Source of the DNA: Brachycybe producta
Taxonomy: Eukaryota > Arthropoda > Diplopoda > Playtdesmida > Andrognathidae
Length of the DNA: 64,000 bases
Assembly (NCBI GenBank): GCA_036925085.1
Contig: JAUPFP010000075.1
Location: forward strand, 248,001-312,000
Direction of reading: 5' to 3'
Positions within the stretch are counted from its first letter, which is position 1. Every line of letters starts with the position of its first letter. Below, piece after piece: positions 44,477-56,481 of this stretch. Under the pieces are notes generated by a model. The model ran no database searches. It was given only the letters and a program-made list of their open reading frames with translations, and was not told where the DNA came from. Position numbers and translations under genes: made by a program.

Positions 44477-44594
44477 GCCAACAACACCAAGTATTCCCAG
44501 GCAGTCACCCATCCAAGTACTGACTGGGTCCAATGTTGCTTAACTTTGGTGATCGGATGAGAACCAGTGTGTTCAACATGGTATGGCCGTTGAC
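44477..44594 (-). rRNA. 5S rRNA copy 147, class S
   Basis: Flank A lacks the TTTAGAAAA variant normally linked to S, so the N unit before it was lost by a join in the spacer. Confidence 0.91.
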
Positions 44595-44779
44595 ACCCCA
44601 AAATGTACAAGTTCAACTTTCGAAAGATCTAAATAAGTTAACTCTCCACTTCAAAAAATACTTATTACAGTTAACTATTATTGTGTGCATTTTCAGTTAT
44701 TTATATAAAATAAGTGTTCAATTTTATCATGCCAGTTATTAATATATGATTCCCATTTAAAAAATAGAAAAAAAATTAT

Positions 44780-44897
44780 GCCAACAACACCCAGTATTCC
44801 CAGGCAGTCACCCATCCAAGTACTGACTGCACCCAATGTTGCTTCACTTTGGTGATCGAATGAGAACCAGTGTGTTCAACATGGTATAGCCGTTGAC
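44780..44897 (-). rRNA. 5S rRNA copy 148, class H
   Basis: Shortened A8 flank. Confidence 0.89.
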
Positions 44898-45085
44898 AAC
44901 CCAAAATGTACAAGTTCAACTTTCGAAAGATCTAAATAAGTTAACTCTCCACTTCAAAAAAATACTTATTACAGTTAACTATTATTGTGTGCATTTTCAG
45001 TTATTTATATAAAATAATTGTTCAATTTTATTATGCCAGTTATTAATATATGATTCCCATTATTTAAAAAATAGAAAAAAATTAT

Positions 45086-45203
45086 GCCAACAACACCCAG
45101 TATTCCCAGGCAGTCACCCATTCAAGTACTGCCTAGGCCCAATGTTGCTTAACTTTGGTGATCAGATGAGAACCAGTGTGTTCAACATGGTATGGCCGTT
45201 GAC
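45086..45203 (-). rRNA. 5S rRNA copy 149, class L
   Basis: Flank A. Confidence 0.9.
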
Positions 45204-45390
45204 ACCCCGAAATGTACAAGTTCAACTTTCGAAAGATCTAAATAAGTTAACTCTCCACTTCAAAAAATACTTATTACAGTTAACTACAATTGTGTGCATT
45301 TTCAGTTATTTATATAAAATAAGTGTTCAATTTTATCATGCCAGTTATTAATATATGATTCCCATTATTTAAAAAATAGAAAAAAATTAT

Positions 45391-45508
45391 GCCAACAACA
45401 CCCAGTATTCCCAGGCAGTCACCCATCCGAGTACTGACTGGGCCCAATGTTGCTTAATTTTGGTGATCGGATGAGAACCAGTGTGTTCAACATGGTATGG
45501 CCGTTGAC
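45391..45508 (-). rRNA. 5S rRNA copy 150, class G
   Basis: Adds G51A; flank A. Confidence 0.91.
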
Positions 45509-45695
45509 ACCCCAAAATGTACAAGTTCAACTTTCGAAAGATCTAAATAAGTTAACTCTCCACTTCAAAAAATACTTATTACAGTTAACTATTATTGTGT
45601 GCATTTTCAGTTATTTATATAAAATAAGTGGTCAATTTTATAATGCCAGTTATTAATATATGATTCCCATTATTTAAAAAATAGAAAAAAATTAT

Positions 45696-45813
45696 GCCAA
45701 CAACACCCAGTATTCCCAGGCAGTCAACCATCCAAGTACTGACTGGGCCCAATGTTGCTTAACTTTGGTGATCGGATGAAAACCAGTGTGTTCAAAATGG
45801 TATGGCTATTGAC
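45696..45813 (-). rRNA. 5S rRNA copy 151, class N
   Basis: Adds C34T; CTAAATAAG spacer. Confidence 0.9.
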
Positions 45814-46000
45814 ACCCCAAAATGTACAAGTTCAACTTTCGAAAGATCTAAATAAGTTAACTCTCCACTTCAAAAAATACTTATTACAGTTAACTATTAT
45901 TGTGTGCATTTTCAGTTATTTATATAAAATAAGTGTTCAATTTTATCATGCCAGTTATTAATAGATGATTCCCATTATTTAAAAAAATGAAAAGAAATAC

Positions 46001-46118
46001 ACCAACAACACCCAGTATTCCCAGGCAGTCACCCATCCAAGAACTGACTGGGCCCAATGTTGCTTAACTTTGGTGATCGGATGAGAACCAGTGTGTTCAA
46101 CGTGGTATGGCCGTTGAC
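46001..46118 (-). rRNA. 5S rRNA copy 152, class E
   Basis: Flank B with T7 in the distal run. Confidence 0.9.
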
Positions 46119-46304
46119 ACCCCAAAATGTACAAGTTCAACTTTCGAAAGATCTAAATAAGTTAACTCTCCACTTCAAAAAATACTTATTACAGTTAACT
46201 ATTATTGTTTGCATTTTCAGTTATTTATATAAAATAAGTGTTCAATTTTATCATGCCAGTTATTAATATATGATTCCCAATATTTAAAAAATAGAAAAAA
46301 TTAT

Positions 46305-46422
46305 GCCAACAACACCCAGTATTCCGAGGCAGTCACCCATCCAAGTACTGACTGGGCCCAATGTTGCTTAACTTTGGTGATTGGATGAGAACCAGTGTGT
46401 TCAACATGGTATGGCCGTTGAC
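46305..46422 (-). rRNA. 5S rRNA copy 153, class D
   Basis: Adds G41A, removing the loop C CpG; flank A6. Confidence 0.9.
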
Positions 46423-46609
46423 ACCCCAAAATGTACAAGTTCAACTTTCGAAAGATCTAAATAAGTTAACTCTCCACTTCAAAAAAATACTTATTACAGT
46501 TAACTATTATTGTGTGCATTTTCAGTTATTTATATAAAATCAGGGTTCAATTTTATTATGCCAGTTATTAATAGATGATTCCCATTATTTAAAAAATGAA
46601 AAAAAATAC

Positions 46610-46727
46610 ACCAACAACACCCAGTATTCCCAGGCAGTCACCCATCCAAGAACTGACTGGGCCCAATGTTGCTTAACTTTGTTGATCGGATGAGAACCAG
46701 TGTGTTCAACGTGGTATGGCCGTTGAC
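46610..46727 (-). rRNA. 5S rRNA copy 154, class E2
   Basis: Flank B8; keeps C104 and G106. Confidence 0.89.
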
Positions 46728-46914
46728 ACCCCAAAATGTACAAGTACAACTTTCGAAAGATCTAAATAAGTTAACTCTCCACTTCAAAAAATACTTATTA
46801 CAGTTAACTATTATTGTTTGCATTTTCAGTTATTTATATAAAATAAGTGTTCAATTTTATCATGCCAGTTATTAATATATGATTCCCATTATTTAAAAAA
46901 CAGAAAAAAAGTAT

Positions 46915-47032
46915 GCCAACAACACCCAGTATTCCCAGGCAGTCAACCATCCAAGTACTGACTGGGCCCAATGTTGCTTAACGTTGGTGATCGGATGAGA
47001 ACCAGTGTGTTCAACATGGTATGGCTATTGAC
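46915..47032 (-). rRNA. 5S rRNA copy 155, class V
   Basis: Flank A with ATAC leader. Confidence 0.9.
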
Positions 47033-47219
47033 ACACCAAAATGTACAAGTTCAACTTTCGAAAGATCTAAATAAGTTAACTCTCCACTTCAAAAAATACT
47101 TATTACAGTTAACTATTATTGTGTGCATTTTCAGTTATTTATATAAAATAAGTGTTCAATTTTATCATGCCAGTTATTAATATATGATTCCCATTATTTA
47201 AAAAATAGAAAAAAATTAT

Positions 47220-47337
47220 GCCAACAACACCCAGTATTCCCAGGCAGTCACCCATCCGAGTACTGACTGGGCCCAATGTTGCTTAACTTTGGTGATCGGA
47301 TGAGAACCAGTGTGTTCAACATGATATGGCCGTTGAC
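47220..47337 (-). rRNA. 5S rRNA copy 156, class GI
   Basis: Counterpart of copy 146; starts the second 10-unit block. Confidence 0.92.
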
Positions 47338-47524
47338 ACCCCAAAATGTACAAGTTCAACTTTCGAAAGATCTAAATAAGTTAACTCTCCACTTCAAAAA
47401 ATACTTATTACAGTTAACTATTATTGTGTGCATTTTCAGTTATTTATATAAAATAAGTGGTCAATTTTATCATGCCAGTTATTAATATATGATTCCCATT
47501 ATTTAAAAAATAGAAAAAAATTAT

Positions 47525-47642
47525 GCCAACAACACCAAGTATTCCCAGGCAGTCACCCATCCAAGTACTGACTGGGTCCAATGTTGCTTAACTTTGGTGA
47601 TCGGATGAGAACCAGTGTGTTCAACATGGTATGGCCGTTGAC
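47525..47642 (-). rRNA. 5S rRNA copy 157, class S
   Basis: Counterpart of copy 147; near upstream spacer has a private CpG (AACGTAC). Confidence 0.91.
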
Positions 47643-47827
47643 ACCCCAAAACGTACAAGTTCAACTTTCGAAAGATCTAAATAAGTTAACTCTCCACTTC
47701 AAAAAATACTTATTACAGTTAACTATTATTGTGTGCATTTTCAGTTATTTATATAAAATAAGTGTTCAATTTTATCATGCCAGTTATTAATATATGATTC
47801 CCATTTAAAAAATAGAAAAAAAATTAT

Positions 47828-47945
47828 GCCAACAACACCCAGTATTCCCAGGCAGTCACCCATCCAAGTACTGACTGCACCCAATGTTGCTTCACTTTGG
47901 TGATCGAATGAGAACCAGTGTGTTCAACATGGTATAGCCGTTGAC
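47828..47945 (-). rRNA. 5S rRNA copy 158, class H
   Basis: Counterpart of copy 148. Confidence 0.89.
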
Positions 47946-48133
47946 AACCCAAAATGTACAAGTTCAACTTTCGAAAGATCTAAATAAGTTAACTCTCCAC
48001 TTCAAAAAAATACTTATTACAGTTAACTATTATTGTGTGCATTTTCAGTTATTTATATAAAATAATTGTTCAATTTTATTATGCCAGTTATTAATATATG
48101 ATTCCCATTATTTAAAAAATAGAAAAAAATTAT

Positions 48134-48251
48134 GCCAACAACACCCAGTATTCCCAGGCAGTCACCCATTCAAGTACTGCCTAGGCCCAATGTTGCTTAA
48201 CTTTGGTGATCAGATGAGAACCAGTGTGTTCAACATGGTATGGCCGTTGAC
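48134..48251 (-). rRNA. 5S rRNA copy 159, class L
   Basis: Counterpart of copy 149. Confidence 0.9.
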
Positions 48252-48438
48252 ACCCCGAAATGTACAAGTTCAACTTTCGAAAGATCTAAATAAGTTAACT
48301 CTCCACTTCAAAAAATACTTATTACAGTTAACTACAATTGTGTGCATTTTCAGTTATTTATATAAAATAAGTGTTCAATTTTATCATGCCAGTTATTAAT
48401 ATATGATTCCCATTATTTAAAAAATAGAAAAAAATTAT

Positions 48439-48556
48439 GCCAACAACACCCAGTATTCCCAGGCAGTCACCCATCCGAGTACTGACTGGGCCCAATGTTG
48501 CTTAATTTTGGTGATCGGATGAGAACCAGTGTGTTCAACATGGTATGGCCGTTGAC
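48439..48556 (-). rRNA. 5S rRNA copy 160, class G
   Basis: Counterpart of copy 150, with G51A. Confidence 0.91.
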
Positions 48557-48743
48557 ACCCCAAAATGTACAAGTTCAACTTTCGAAAGATCTAAATAAGT
48601 TAACTCTCCACTTCAAAAAATACTTATTACAGTTAACTATTATTGTGTGCATTTTCAGTTATTTATATAAAATAAGTGGTCAATTTTATAATGCCAGTTA
48701 TTAATATATGATTCCCATTATTTAAAAAATAGAAAAAAATTAT

Positions 48744-48861
48744 GCCAACAACACCCAGTATTCCCAGGCAGTCAACCATCCAAGTACTGACTGGGCCCAA
48801 TGTTGCTTAACTTTGGTGATCGGATGAAAACCAGTGTGTTCAAAATGGTATGGCTATTGAC
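48744..48861 (-). rRNA. 5S rRNA copy 161, class N
   Basis: Counterpart of copy 151, with C34T. Confidence 0.9.
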
Positions 48862-49048
48862 ACCCCAAAATGTACAAGTTCAACTTTCGAAAGATCTAAA
48901 TAAGTTAACTCTCCACTTCAAAAAATACTTATTACAGTTAACTATTATTGTGTGCATTTTCAGTTATTTATATAAAATAAGTGTTCAATTTTATCATGCC
49001 AGTTATTAATAGATGATTCCCATTATTTAAAAAAATGAAAAGAAATAC

Positions 49049-49166
49049 ACCAACAACACCCAGTATTCCCAGGCAGTCACCCATCCAAGAACTGACTGGG
49101 CCCAATGTTGCTTAACTTTGGTGATCGGATGAGAACCAGTGTGTTCAACGTGGTATGGCCGTTGAC
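49049..49166 (-). rRNA. 5S rRNA copy 162, class E
   Basis: Counterpart of copy 152. Confidence 0.9.
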
Positions 49167-49352
49167 ACCCCAAAATGTACAAGTTCAACTTTCGAAAGAT
49201 CTAAATAAGTTAACTCTCCACTTCAAAAAATACTTATTACAGTTAACTATTATTGTTTGCATTTTCAGTTATTTATATAAAATAAGTGTTCAATTTTATC
49301 ATGCCAGTTATTAATATATGATTCCCAATATTTAAAAAATAGAAAAAATTAT

Positions 49353-49470
49353 GCCAACAACACCCAGTATTCCGAGGCAGTCACCCATCCAAGTACTGAC
49401 TGGGCCCAATGTTGCTTAACTTTGGTGATCGGATGAGAACCAGTGTGTTCAACATGGTATGGCCGTTGAC
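49353..49470 (-). rRNA. 5S rRNA copy 163, class D
   Basis: G97C only; flank A6. Confidence 0.91.
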
Positions 49471-49657
49471 ACCCCAAAATGTACAAGTTCAACTTTCGAA
49501 AGATCTAAATAAGTTAACTCTCCACTTCAAAAAAATACTTATTACAGTTAACTATTATTGTGTGCATTTTCAGTTATTTATATAAAATCAGGGTTCAATT
49601 TTATTATGCCAGTTATTAATAGATGATTCCCATTATTTAAAAAATGAAAAAAAATAC

Positions 49658-49775
49658 ACCAACAACACCCAGTATTCCCAGGCAGTCACCCATCCAAGAA
49701 CTGACTGGGCCCAATGTTGCTTAACTTTGTTGATCGGATGAGAACCAGTGTGTTCAACGTGGTATGGCCGTTGAC
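49658..49775 (-). rRNA. 5S rRNA copy 164, class E2
   Basis: Flank B8; upstream spacer has two extra T in the second GTTAAC. Confidence 0.89.
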
Positions 49776-49962
49776 ACCCCAAAATGTACAAGTACAACTT
49801 TCGAAAGATCTAAATAAGTTAACTCTCCACTTCAAAAAATACTTATTACAGTTTTAACTATTATTGTTTGCATTTTCAGTTATTTATATAAAATAAGTGT
49901 TCAATTTTATCATGCCAGTTATTAATATGATTCCCATTATTTAAAAAACAGAAAAAAAGTAT

Positions 49963-50080
49963 GCCAACAACACCCAGTATTCCCAGGCAGTCAACCATCC
50001 AAGTACTGACTGGGCCCAATGTTGCTTAACGTTGGTGATCGGATGAGAACCAGTGTGTTCAACATGGTATGGCTATTGAC
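49963..50080 (-). rRNA. 5S rRNA copy 165, class V
   Basis: Flank A with ATAC leader; spacer beyond it lacks one TA pair. Confidence 0.9.
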
Positions 50081-50267
50081 ACACCAAAATGTACAAGTTC
50101 AACTTTCGAAAGATCTAAATAAGTTAACTCTCCACTTCAAAAAATACTTATTACAGTTAACTATTATTGTGTGCATTTTCAGTTATTTATATAAAATAAG
50201 TGTTCAATTTTATCATGCCAGTTATTAATATATGATTCCCATTATTTAAAAAATAGAAAAAAATTAT

Positions 50268-50385
50268 GCCAACAACACCCAGTATTCCCAGGCAGTCACC
50301 CATCCAAGTACTGACTGGGCCCAATGTTGCTTAACTTTGGTGATCGGATGAGAACCAGTGTGTTCAACATGGTATGGCCGTTGAC
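50268..50385 (-). rRNA. 5S rRNA copy 166, consensus
   Basis: Unaltered body; flank A. Confidence 0.94.
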
Positions 50386-50571
50386 ACCCCAAAATGTACA
50401 AGTTCAACTTTCGAAAGATCTAAATAAGTTAACTCTCCACTTCAAAAAATACTTATTACAGTTAACTAATATTGTGTGCATTTTCAGTTATTTATATAAA
50501 ATAAGTGTTCAATTTTATCATGCCAGTTATTAATAGATGATTCCCATTATTTAAAAAATGAAAAGAAATAC

Positions 50572-50689
50572 ACCAACAACACCCAGTATTCCCAGGCAGT
50601 CACCCATCCAAGTACTGACTGGGCCCAATGTTGCTTAACTTTGGTGATCGGATGAGAACCAGTGTGTTCAACATGGTATATCCGTTGAC
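50572..50689 (-). rRNA. 5S rRNA copy 167, class Y
   Basis: Flank B. Confidence 0.9.
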
Positions 50690-50876
50690 ACCCCAAAATG
50701 TACAAGTTCAACTTTCGAAAGATCTAAATAAGTTAACTCTCCACTTCAAAAAATACTTATTACAGTTAACTACAATTGTGTGCATTTTCAGTTATTTATA
50801 TAAAATAAGTGTTCAATTTTATCATGCCAGTTATTAATATATGATTCCCATTATTTAAAAAATAGAAAAAAATTAT

Positions 50877-50994
50877 GCCAACAACACCCAGTATTCCCAG
50901 GCAGTCACCCATCCGAGTACTGACTGGGCCCAATGTTGCTTAACTTTGGTGATCGGATGAGAACCAGTGTGTTCAAAATGGTATGGCTATTGAC
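50877..50994 (-). rRNA. 5S rRNA copy 168, G/N hybrid
   Basis: 3' half is class G (T80C, G87 kept) and 5' half is class N (C6T G7A G18T), placing a junction between 18 and 80. Confidence 0.9.
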
Positions 50995-51181
50995 ACCCCA
51001 AAATGTACAAGTTCAACTTTCGAAAGATCTAAATAAGTTAACTCTCCACTTCAAAAAATACTTATTACAGTTAACTATTATTGTGTGCATTTTCAGTTAT
51101 TTATATAAAATAAGTGTTCAATTTTATCATGCCAGTTATTAATATATGATTCCCATTATTTAAAAAATAGAAAAAAATAAT

Positions 51182-51299
51182 GCCAACAACACCCAGTATT
51201 TCCAGGCAGTCACCCATCCAAGTACTGACTGTGCCCAATGTTGCGTAACTTTGGTGATCGGATGAGAACCCGTGTGTTCAACATGGTATGGCCGTTGAC
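51182..51299 (-). rRNA. 5S rRNA copy 169, class T
   Basis: Adds A55C in box A; flank A. Confidence 0.89.
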
Positions 51300-51486
51300 A
51301 CCCCAAAATGTACAAGTTCAACTTTCGAAAGATCTAAATAAGTTAACTCTCCACTTCAAAAAAATACTTATTACAGTTAACTATTATTGTGTGCATTTTC
51401 AGTTATTTATATAAAATCAGTGTTCAATTTTATCATGCCAGTTATTAATAGATGATTCCCATTATTTAAAAAATGAAAAGAAATAC

Positions 51487-51604
51487 ACCAACAACACCCA
51501 GTATTCCCAGGCAGTCACCCATCCAAAAACTGACTGGGCCCAATGTTGCTTAACTTTGGTGATCGGATGAGAACCAGTGTGTTCAACGTGGTATGGCCGT
51601 TGAC
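51487..51604 (-). rRNA. 5S rRNA copy 170, class E3
   Basis: Flank B; the GTAC core of loop E/box C reads GTTT. Confidence 0.89.
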
Positions 51605-51791
51605 ACCCCAAAATGTACAAGTACAACTTTCGAAAGATCTAAATAAGTTAACTCTCCACTTCAAAAAATACTTATTACAGTTAACTATTATTGTTTGCAT
51701 TTTCAGTTATTTATATAAAATAAGTGTTCAATTTTATCATGCCAGTTATTAATATATGATTCCCATTATTTAAAAAATAGAAAAAAATTAT

Positions 51792-51909
51792 GCCAACAAC
51801 ACCCAGTATTCCCAGGCAGTCACCCATCCAAGTACTGACTGGGCCCAATGTTGCTTAACTTTGGTGATCGGATGAGAACCAGTGTGTTCAACATGGTATG
51901 GCCGTTGAC
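51792..51909 (-). rRNA. 5S rRNA copy 171, consensus
   Basis: Unaltered body; flank A. Confidence 0.94.
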
Positions 51910-52095
51910 ACCCCAAAATGTACAAGTTCAACTTTCGAAAGATCTAAATAAGTTAACTCTCCACTTCAAAAAATACTTATTACAGTTAACTAATATTGTG
52001 TGCATTTTCAGTTATTTATATAAAATAAGTGTTCAATTTTATCATGCCAGTTATTAATAGATGATTCCCATTATTTAAAAAATGAAAAGAAATAC

Positions 52096-52214
52096 ACCAA
52101 CAACACCCAGTATTCCCCAGGCAGTCACCCATCCAAGTACTGACTGGGCCCAATGTTGCTTAACTTTGGTGATCGGATGAGAACCAGTGTGTTCAACATG
52201 GTATATCCGTTGAC
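52096..52214 (-). rRNA. 5S rRNA copy 172, class Y, 119 nt
   Basis: One extra G in the run at 97-99; flank B. Confidence 0.88.
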
Positions 52215-52401
52215 ACCCCAAAATGTACAAGTTCAACTTTCGAAAGATCTAAATAAGTTAACTCTCCACTTCAAAAAATACTTATTACAGTTAACTACAA
52301 TTGTGTGCATTTTCAGTTATTTATATAAAATAAGTGTTCAATTTTATCATGCCAGTTATTAATATATGATTCCCATTATTTAAAAAATAGAAAAAAATTA
52401 T

Positions 52402-52519
52402 GCCAACAACACCCAGTATTCCCAGGCAGTCACCCATCCGAGTACTGACTGGGCCCAATGTTGCTTAACTTTGGTGATCGGATGAGAACCAGTGTGTTCA
52501 ACATGGTATGGCCGTTGAC
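52402..52519 (-). rRNA. 5S rRNA copy 173, class G
   Basis: Flank A. Confidence 0.92.
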
Positions 52520-52707
52520 ACCCCAAAATGTACAAGTTCAACTTTCGAAAGATCTAAATAAGTTAACTCTCCACTTCAAAAAATACTTATTACAGTTAAC
52601 TATTATTGTGTGCATTTTCAGTTATTTATATAAAATAAGTGGTCAATTTTATCATGCCAGTTATTAATATATGATTCCCATTATTTAAAAAATAGAAAAA
52701 AAATTAT

Positions 52708-52825
52708 GCCAACAACACCCAGTATTCCCAGGCAGTCAACCATCCAAGTACTGACTGGGCCCAATGTTGCTTAACTTTGGTGATCGGATGAGAACCAGTG
52801 TGTTCAAAATGGTATGGCTATTGAC
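52708..52825 (-). rRNA. 5S rRNA copy 174, class N
   Basis: A8 flank in a full-length spacer; CTAAATAAG upstream. Confidence 0.9.
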
Positions 52826-53012
52826 ACCCCAAAATGTACAAGTTCAACTTTCGAAAGATCTAAATAAGTTAACTCTCCACTTCAAAAAATACTTATTACA
52901 GTTAACTATTATTGTGTGCATTTTCAGTTATTTATATAAAATAAGTGTTCAATTTTATCATGCCAGTTATTAATAGATGATTCCCATTATTTAAAAAAAT
53001 GAAAAGAAATAC

Positions 53013-53130
53013 ACCAACAACACCCAGTATTCCCAGGCAGTCACCCATCCAAGTACTGACTGGGCCCAATGTTACTTAACTTTGGTGATCGGATGAGAAC
53101 CAGTGTGTTCAACATGGTATGGCCGTTGAC
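53013..53130 (-). rRNA. 5S rRNA copy 175, class B1
   Basis: Flank B. Confidence 0.91.
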
Positions 53131-53317
53131 ACCCCGAAATGTACAAGTTCAACTTTCGAAAGATCTAAATAAGTTAACTCTCCACTTCAAAAAATACTTA
53201 TTACAGTTAACTACAATTGTGTGCATTTTCAGTTATTTATATAAAATAAGTGTTCAATTTTATCATGCCAGTTATTAATATATGATTCCCATTATTTAAA
53301 AAATAGAAAAAAATTAT

Positions 53318-53435
53318 GCCAACAACACCCAGTATTCCCAGGCAGTCACCCATCCGAGTACTGACTGGGCCCAATGTTGCTTAACTTTGGTGATCGGATG
53401 AGAACCAGTGTGTTTAACATGGTATGGCCGTTGAC
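53318..53435 (-). rRNA. 5S rRNA copy 176, class G
   Basis: Adds G21A; flank A. Confidence 0.9.
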
Positions 53436-53622
53436 ACCCCAAAATGTACAAGTTCAACTTTCGAAAGATCTAAATAAGTTAACTCTCCACTTCAAAAAAT
53501 ACTTATTACAGTTAACTATTATTGTGTGCATTTTCAGTTATTTATATAAAATAAGTGTTCAATTTTATCATGCCAGTTATTAATATATGATTCCCATTAT
53601 TTAAAAAATAGAAAAAAATAAT

Positions 53623-53740
53623 GCCAACAACACCCAGTATTTCCAGGCAGTCACCCATCCAAGTACTGACTGTGCCCAATGTTGCTTAACTTTGGTGATC
53701 GGATGAGAACCCGTGTGTTCAACATGGTATGGCCGTTGAC
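53623..53740 (-). rRNA. 5S rRNA copy 177, class T
   Basis: Box A intact; flank A. Confidence 0.9.
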
Positions 53741-53925
53741 ACCCCAAAATGTACAAGTTCAACTTTCGAAAGATCTAAATAAGTTAACTCTCCACTTCAA
53801 AAAATACTTATTACAGTTAACTATTATTGTGTGCATTTTCAGTTATTTATATAAAATAAGTGTTCAATTTTATCATGCCAGTTATTAATATATGATTCCC
53901 ATTTAAAAAATAGAAAAAAAATTAT

Positions 53926-54043
53926 GCCAACAACACCCAGTATTCCCAGGCAGTCACCCATCCAAGAACTGACTGGGCCCAATGTTGCTTAACTTTGGTG
54001 ATCGGATGAGAACCAGTGTGTTCAACGTGGTATGGCCGTTGAC
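53926..54043 (-). rRNA. 5S rRNA copy 178, class E, hybrid unit
   Basis: Class E body behind the shortened A8 flank of H/H2 units. Confidence 0.9.
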
Positions 54044-54229
54044 ACCCCAAAATGTACAAGTTCAACTTTCGAAAGATCTAAATAAGTTAACTCTCCACTT
54101 CAAAAAATACTTATTACAGTTAACTATTATTGTTTGCATTTTCAGTTATTTATATAAAATAAGTGTTCAATTTTATCATGCCAGTTATTAATATATGATT
54201 CCCAATATTTAAAAAATAGAAAAAATTAT

Positions 54230-54347
54230 GCCAACAACACCCAGTATTCCGAGGCAGTCACCCATCCAAGTACTGACTGGGCCCAATGTTGCTTAACTTT
54301 GGTGATTGGATGAGAACCAGTGTGTTCAACATGGTATGGCCGTTGAC
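54230..54347 (-). rRNA. 5S rRNA copy 179, class D
   Basis: Adds G41A; flank A6. Confidence 0.9.
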
Positions 54348-54534
54348 ACCCCAAAATGTACAAGTTCAACTTTCGAAAGATCTAAATAAGTTAACTCTCC
54401 ACTTCAAAAAAATACTTATTACAGTTAACTATTATTGTGTGCATTTTCAGTTATTTATATAAAATCAGGGTTCAATTTTATTATGCCAGTTATTAATAGA
54501 TGATTCCCATTATTTAAAAAATGAAAAAAAATAC

Positions 54535-54652
54535 ACCAACAACACCCAGTATTCCCAGGCAGTCACCCATCCAAGAACTGACTGGGCCCAATGTTGCTTA
54601 ACTTTGTTGATCGGATGAGAACCAGTGTGTTCAACGTGGTATGGCCGTTGAC
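54535..54652 (-). rRNA. 5S rRNA copy 180, class E2
   Basis: Flank B8. Confidence 0.89.
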
Positions 54653-54839
54653 ACCCCAAAATGTACAAGTACAACTTTCGAAAGATCTAAATAAGTTAAC
54701 TCTCCACTTCAAAAAATACTTATTACAGTTAACTATTATTGTTTGCATTTTCAGTTATTTATATAAAATAAGTGTTCAATTTTATCATGCCAGTTATTAA
54801 TATATGATTCCCATTATTTAAAAAACAGAAAAAAAGTAT

Positions 54840-54957
54840 GCCAACAACACCCAGTATTCCCAGGCAGTCAACCATCCAAGTACTGACTGGGCCCAATGTT
54901 GCTTAACGTTGGTGATCGGATGAGAACCAGTGTGTTCAACATGGTATGGCTATTGAC
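54840..54957 (-). rRNA. 5S rRNA copy 181, class V
   Basis: Flank A with ATAC leader. Confidence 0.9.
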
Positions 54958-55144
54958 ACACCAAAATGTACAAGTTCAACTTTCGAAAGATCTAAATAAG
55001 TTAACTCTCCACTTCAAAAAATACTTATTACAGTTAACTATTATAGTGTGCATTTTCAGTTATTTATATAAAATAAGTGTTCAATTTTATCATGCCAGTT
55101 ATTAATATATGATTCCCATTATTTAAAAAATAGAAAAAAATTAT

Positions 55145-55262
55145 GCCAACAACACCCAGTATTCCCAGGCAGTCACCCATCCGAGTACTGACTGGGCCCA
55201 ATGTTGCTTAACTTTGGTGATCGGATGAGAACCAGTGTGTTCAACATGATATGGCCGTTGAC
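55145..55262 (-). rRNA. 5S rRNA copy 182, class GI
   Basis: Flank A. Confidence 0.92.
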
Positions 55263-55449
55263 ACCCCAAAATGTACAAGTTCAACTTTCGAAAGATCTAA
55301 ATAAGTTAACTCTCCACTTCAAAAAATACTTATTACAGTTAACTATTATTGTGTGCATTTTCAGTTATTTATATAAAATAAGTGGTCAATTTTATCATGC
55401 CAGTTATTAATATATGATTCCCATTATTTAAAAAATAGAAAAAAATTAT

Positions 55450-55567
55450 GCCAACAACACCAAGTATTCCCAGGCAGTCACCCATCCAAGTACTGACTGG
55501 GTCCAATGTTGCTTAACTTTGGTGATCGGATGAGAACCAGTGTGTTCAACATGGTATGGCCGTTGAC
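55450..55567 (-). rRNA. 5S rRNA copy 183, class S, hybrid unit
   Basis: S body whose upstream spacer carries the GTGGTCAA mark of G units, and is followed by an N unit not by H. Confidence 0.91.
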
Positions 55568-55754
55568 ACCCCAAAATGTACAAGTTCAACTTTCGAAAGA
55601 TCTAAATAAGTTAACTCTCCACTTCAAAAAATACTTATTACAGTTAACTATTATTGTGTGCATTTTCAGTTATTTATATAAAATAAGTGGTCAATTTTAT
55701 CATGCCAGTTATTAATATATGATTCCCATTATTTAAAAAATAGAAAAAAATTAT

Positions 55755-55872
55755 GCCAACAACACCCAGTATTCCCAGGCAGTCAACCATCCAAGTACTG
55801 ACTGGGCCCAATGTTGCTTAACTTTGGTGATCGGATGAGAACCAGTGTGTTCAAAATGGTATGGCTATTGAC
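55755..55872 (-). rRNA. 5S rRNA copy 184, class N
   Basis: Flank A; CTAAATAAG upstream. Confidence 0.9.
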
Positions 55873-56059
55873 ACCCCAAAATGTACAAGTTCAACTTTCG
55901 AAAGATCTAAATAAGTTAACTCTCCACTTCAAAAAATACTTATTACAGTTAACTATTATTGTGTGCATTTTCAGTTATTTATATAAAATAAGTGTTCAAT
56001 TTTATCATGCCAGTTATTAATAGATGATTCCCATTATTTAAAAAAATGAAAAGAAATAC

Positions 56060-56177
56060 ACCAACAACACCCAGTATTCCCAGGCAGTCACCCATCCAAG
56101 AACTGACTGGGCCCAATGTTGCTTAACTTTGGTGATCGGATGAGAACCAGTGTGTTCAACGTGGTATGGCCGTTGAC
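56060..56177 (-). rRNA. 5S rRNA copy 185, class E
   Basis: Flank B. Confidence 0.9.
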
Positions 56178-56363
56178 ACCCCAAAATGTACAAGTTCAAC
56201 TTTCGAAAGATCTAAATAAGTTAACTCTCCACTTCAAAAAATACTTATTACAGTTAACTATTATTGTTTGCATTTTCAGTTATTTATATAAAATAAGTGT
56301 TCAATTTTATCATGCCAGTTATTAATATATGATTCCCAATATTTAAAAAATAGAAAAAATTAT

Positions 56364-56481
56364 GCCAACAACACCCAGTATTCCGAGGCAGTCACCCATC
56401 CAAGTACTGACTGGGCCCAATGTTGCTTAACTTTGGTGATCGGATGAGAACCAGTGTGTTCAACATGGTATGGCCGTTGAC
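56364..56481 (-). rRNA. 5S rRNA copy 186, class D
   Basis: G97C only; flank A6. Confidence 0.91.

Larger units (their letters stand above)
44172..47219. repeat. 10-unit higher-order block, copy 1
   Basis: 3048 bp. Order GI, S, H, L, G+G51A, N+C34T, E, D+G41A, E2, V. Confidence 0.92.
47220..50267. repeat. 10-unit higher-order block, copy 2
   Basis: Tandem repeat of 44172-47219. Copy 163 lacks G41A. The spacer near 49853 has two added T and the one near 49927 lacks two bases, so total length is unchanged. Confidence 0.92.
49049..53925. repeat. 16-unit block, first occurrence (copies 162-177)
   Basis: Begins E, D, E2, V, C, Y, G/N hybrid, T, E3. The order recurs 23 units (about 7011 bp) downstream. 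Confidence 0.9.
53926..56059. repeat. 7-unit block (copies 178-184)
   Basis: Order E, D, E2, V, GI, S, N. Its first four units repeat in copies 185-188, a step of 2134 bp. Confidence 0.88.
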
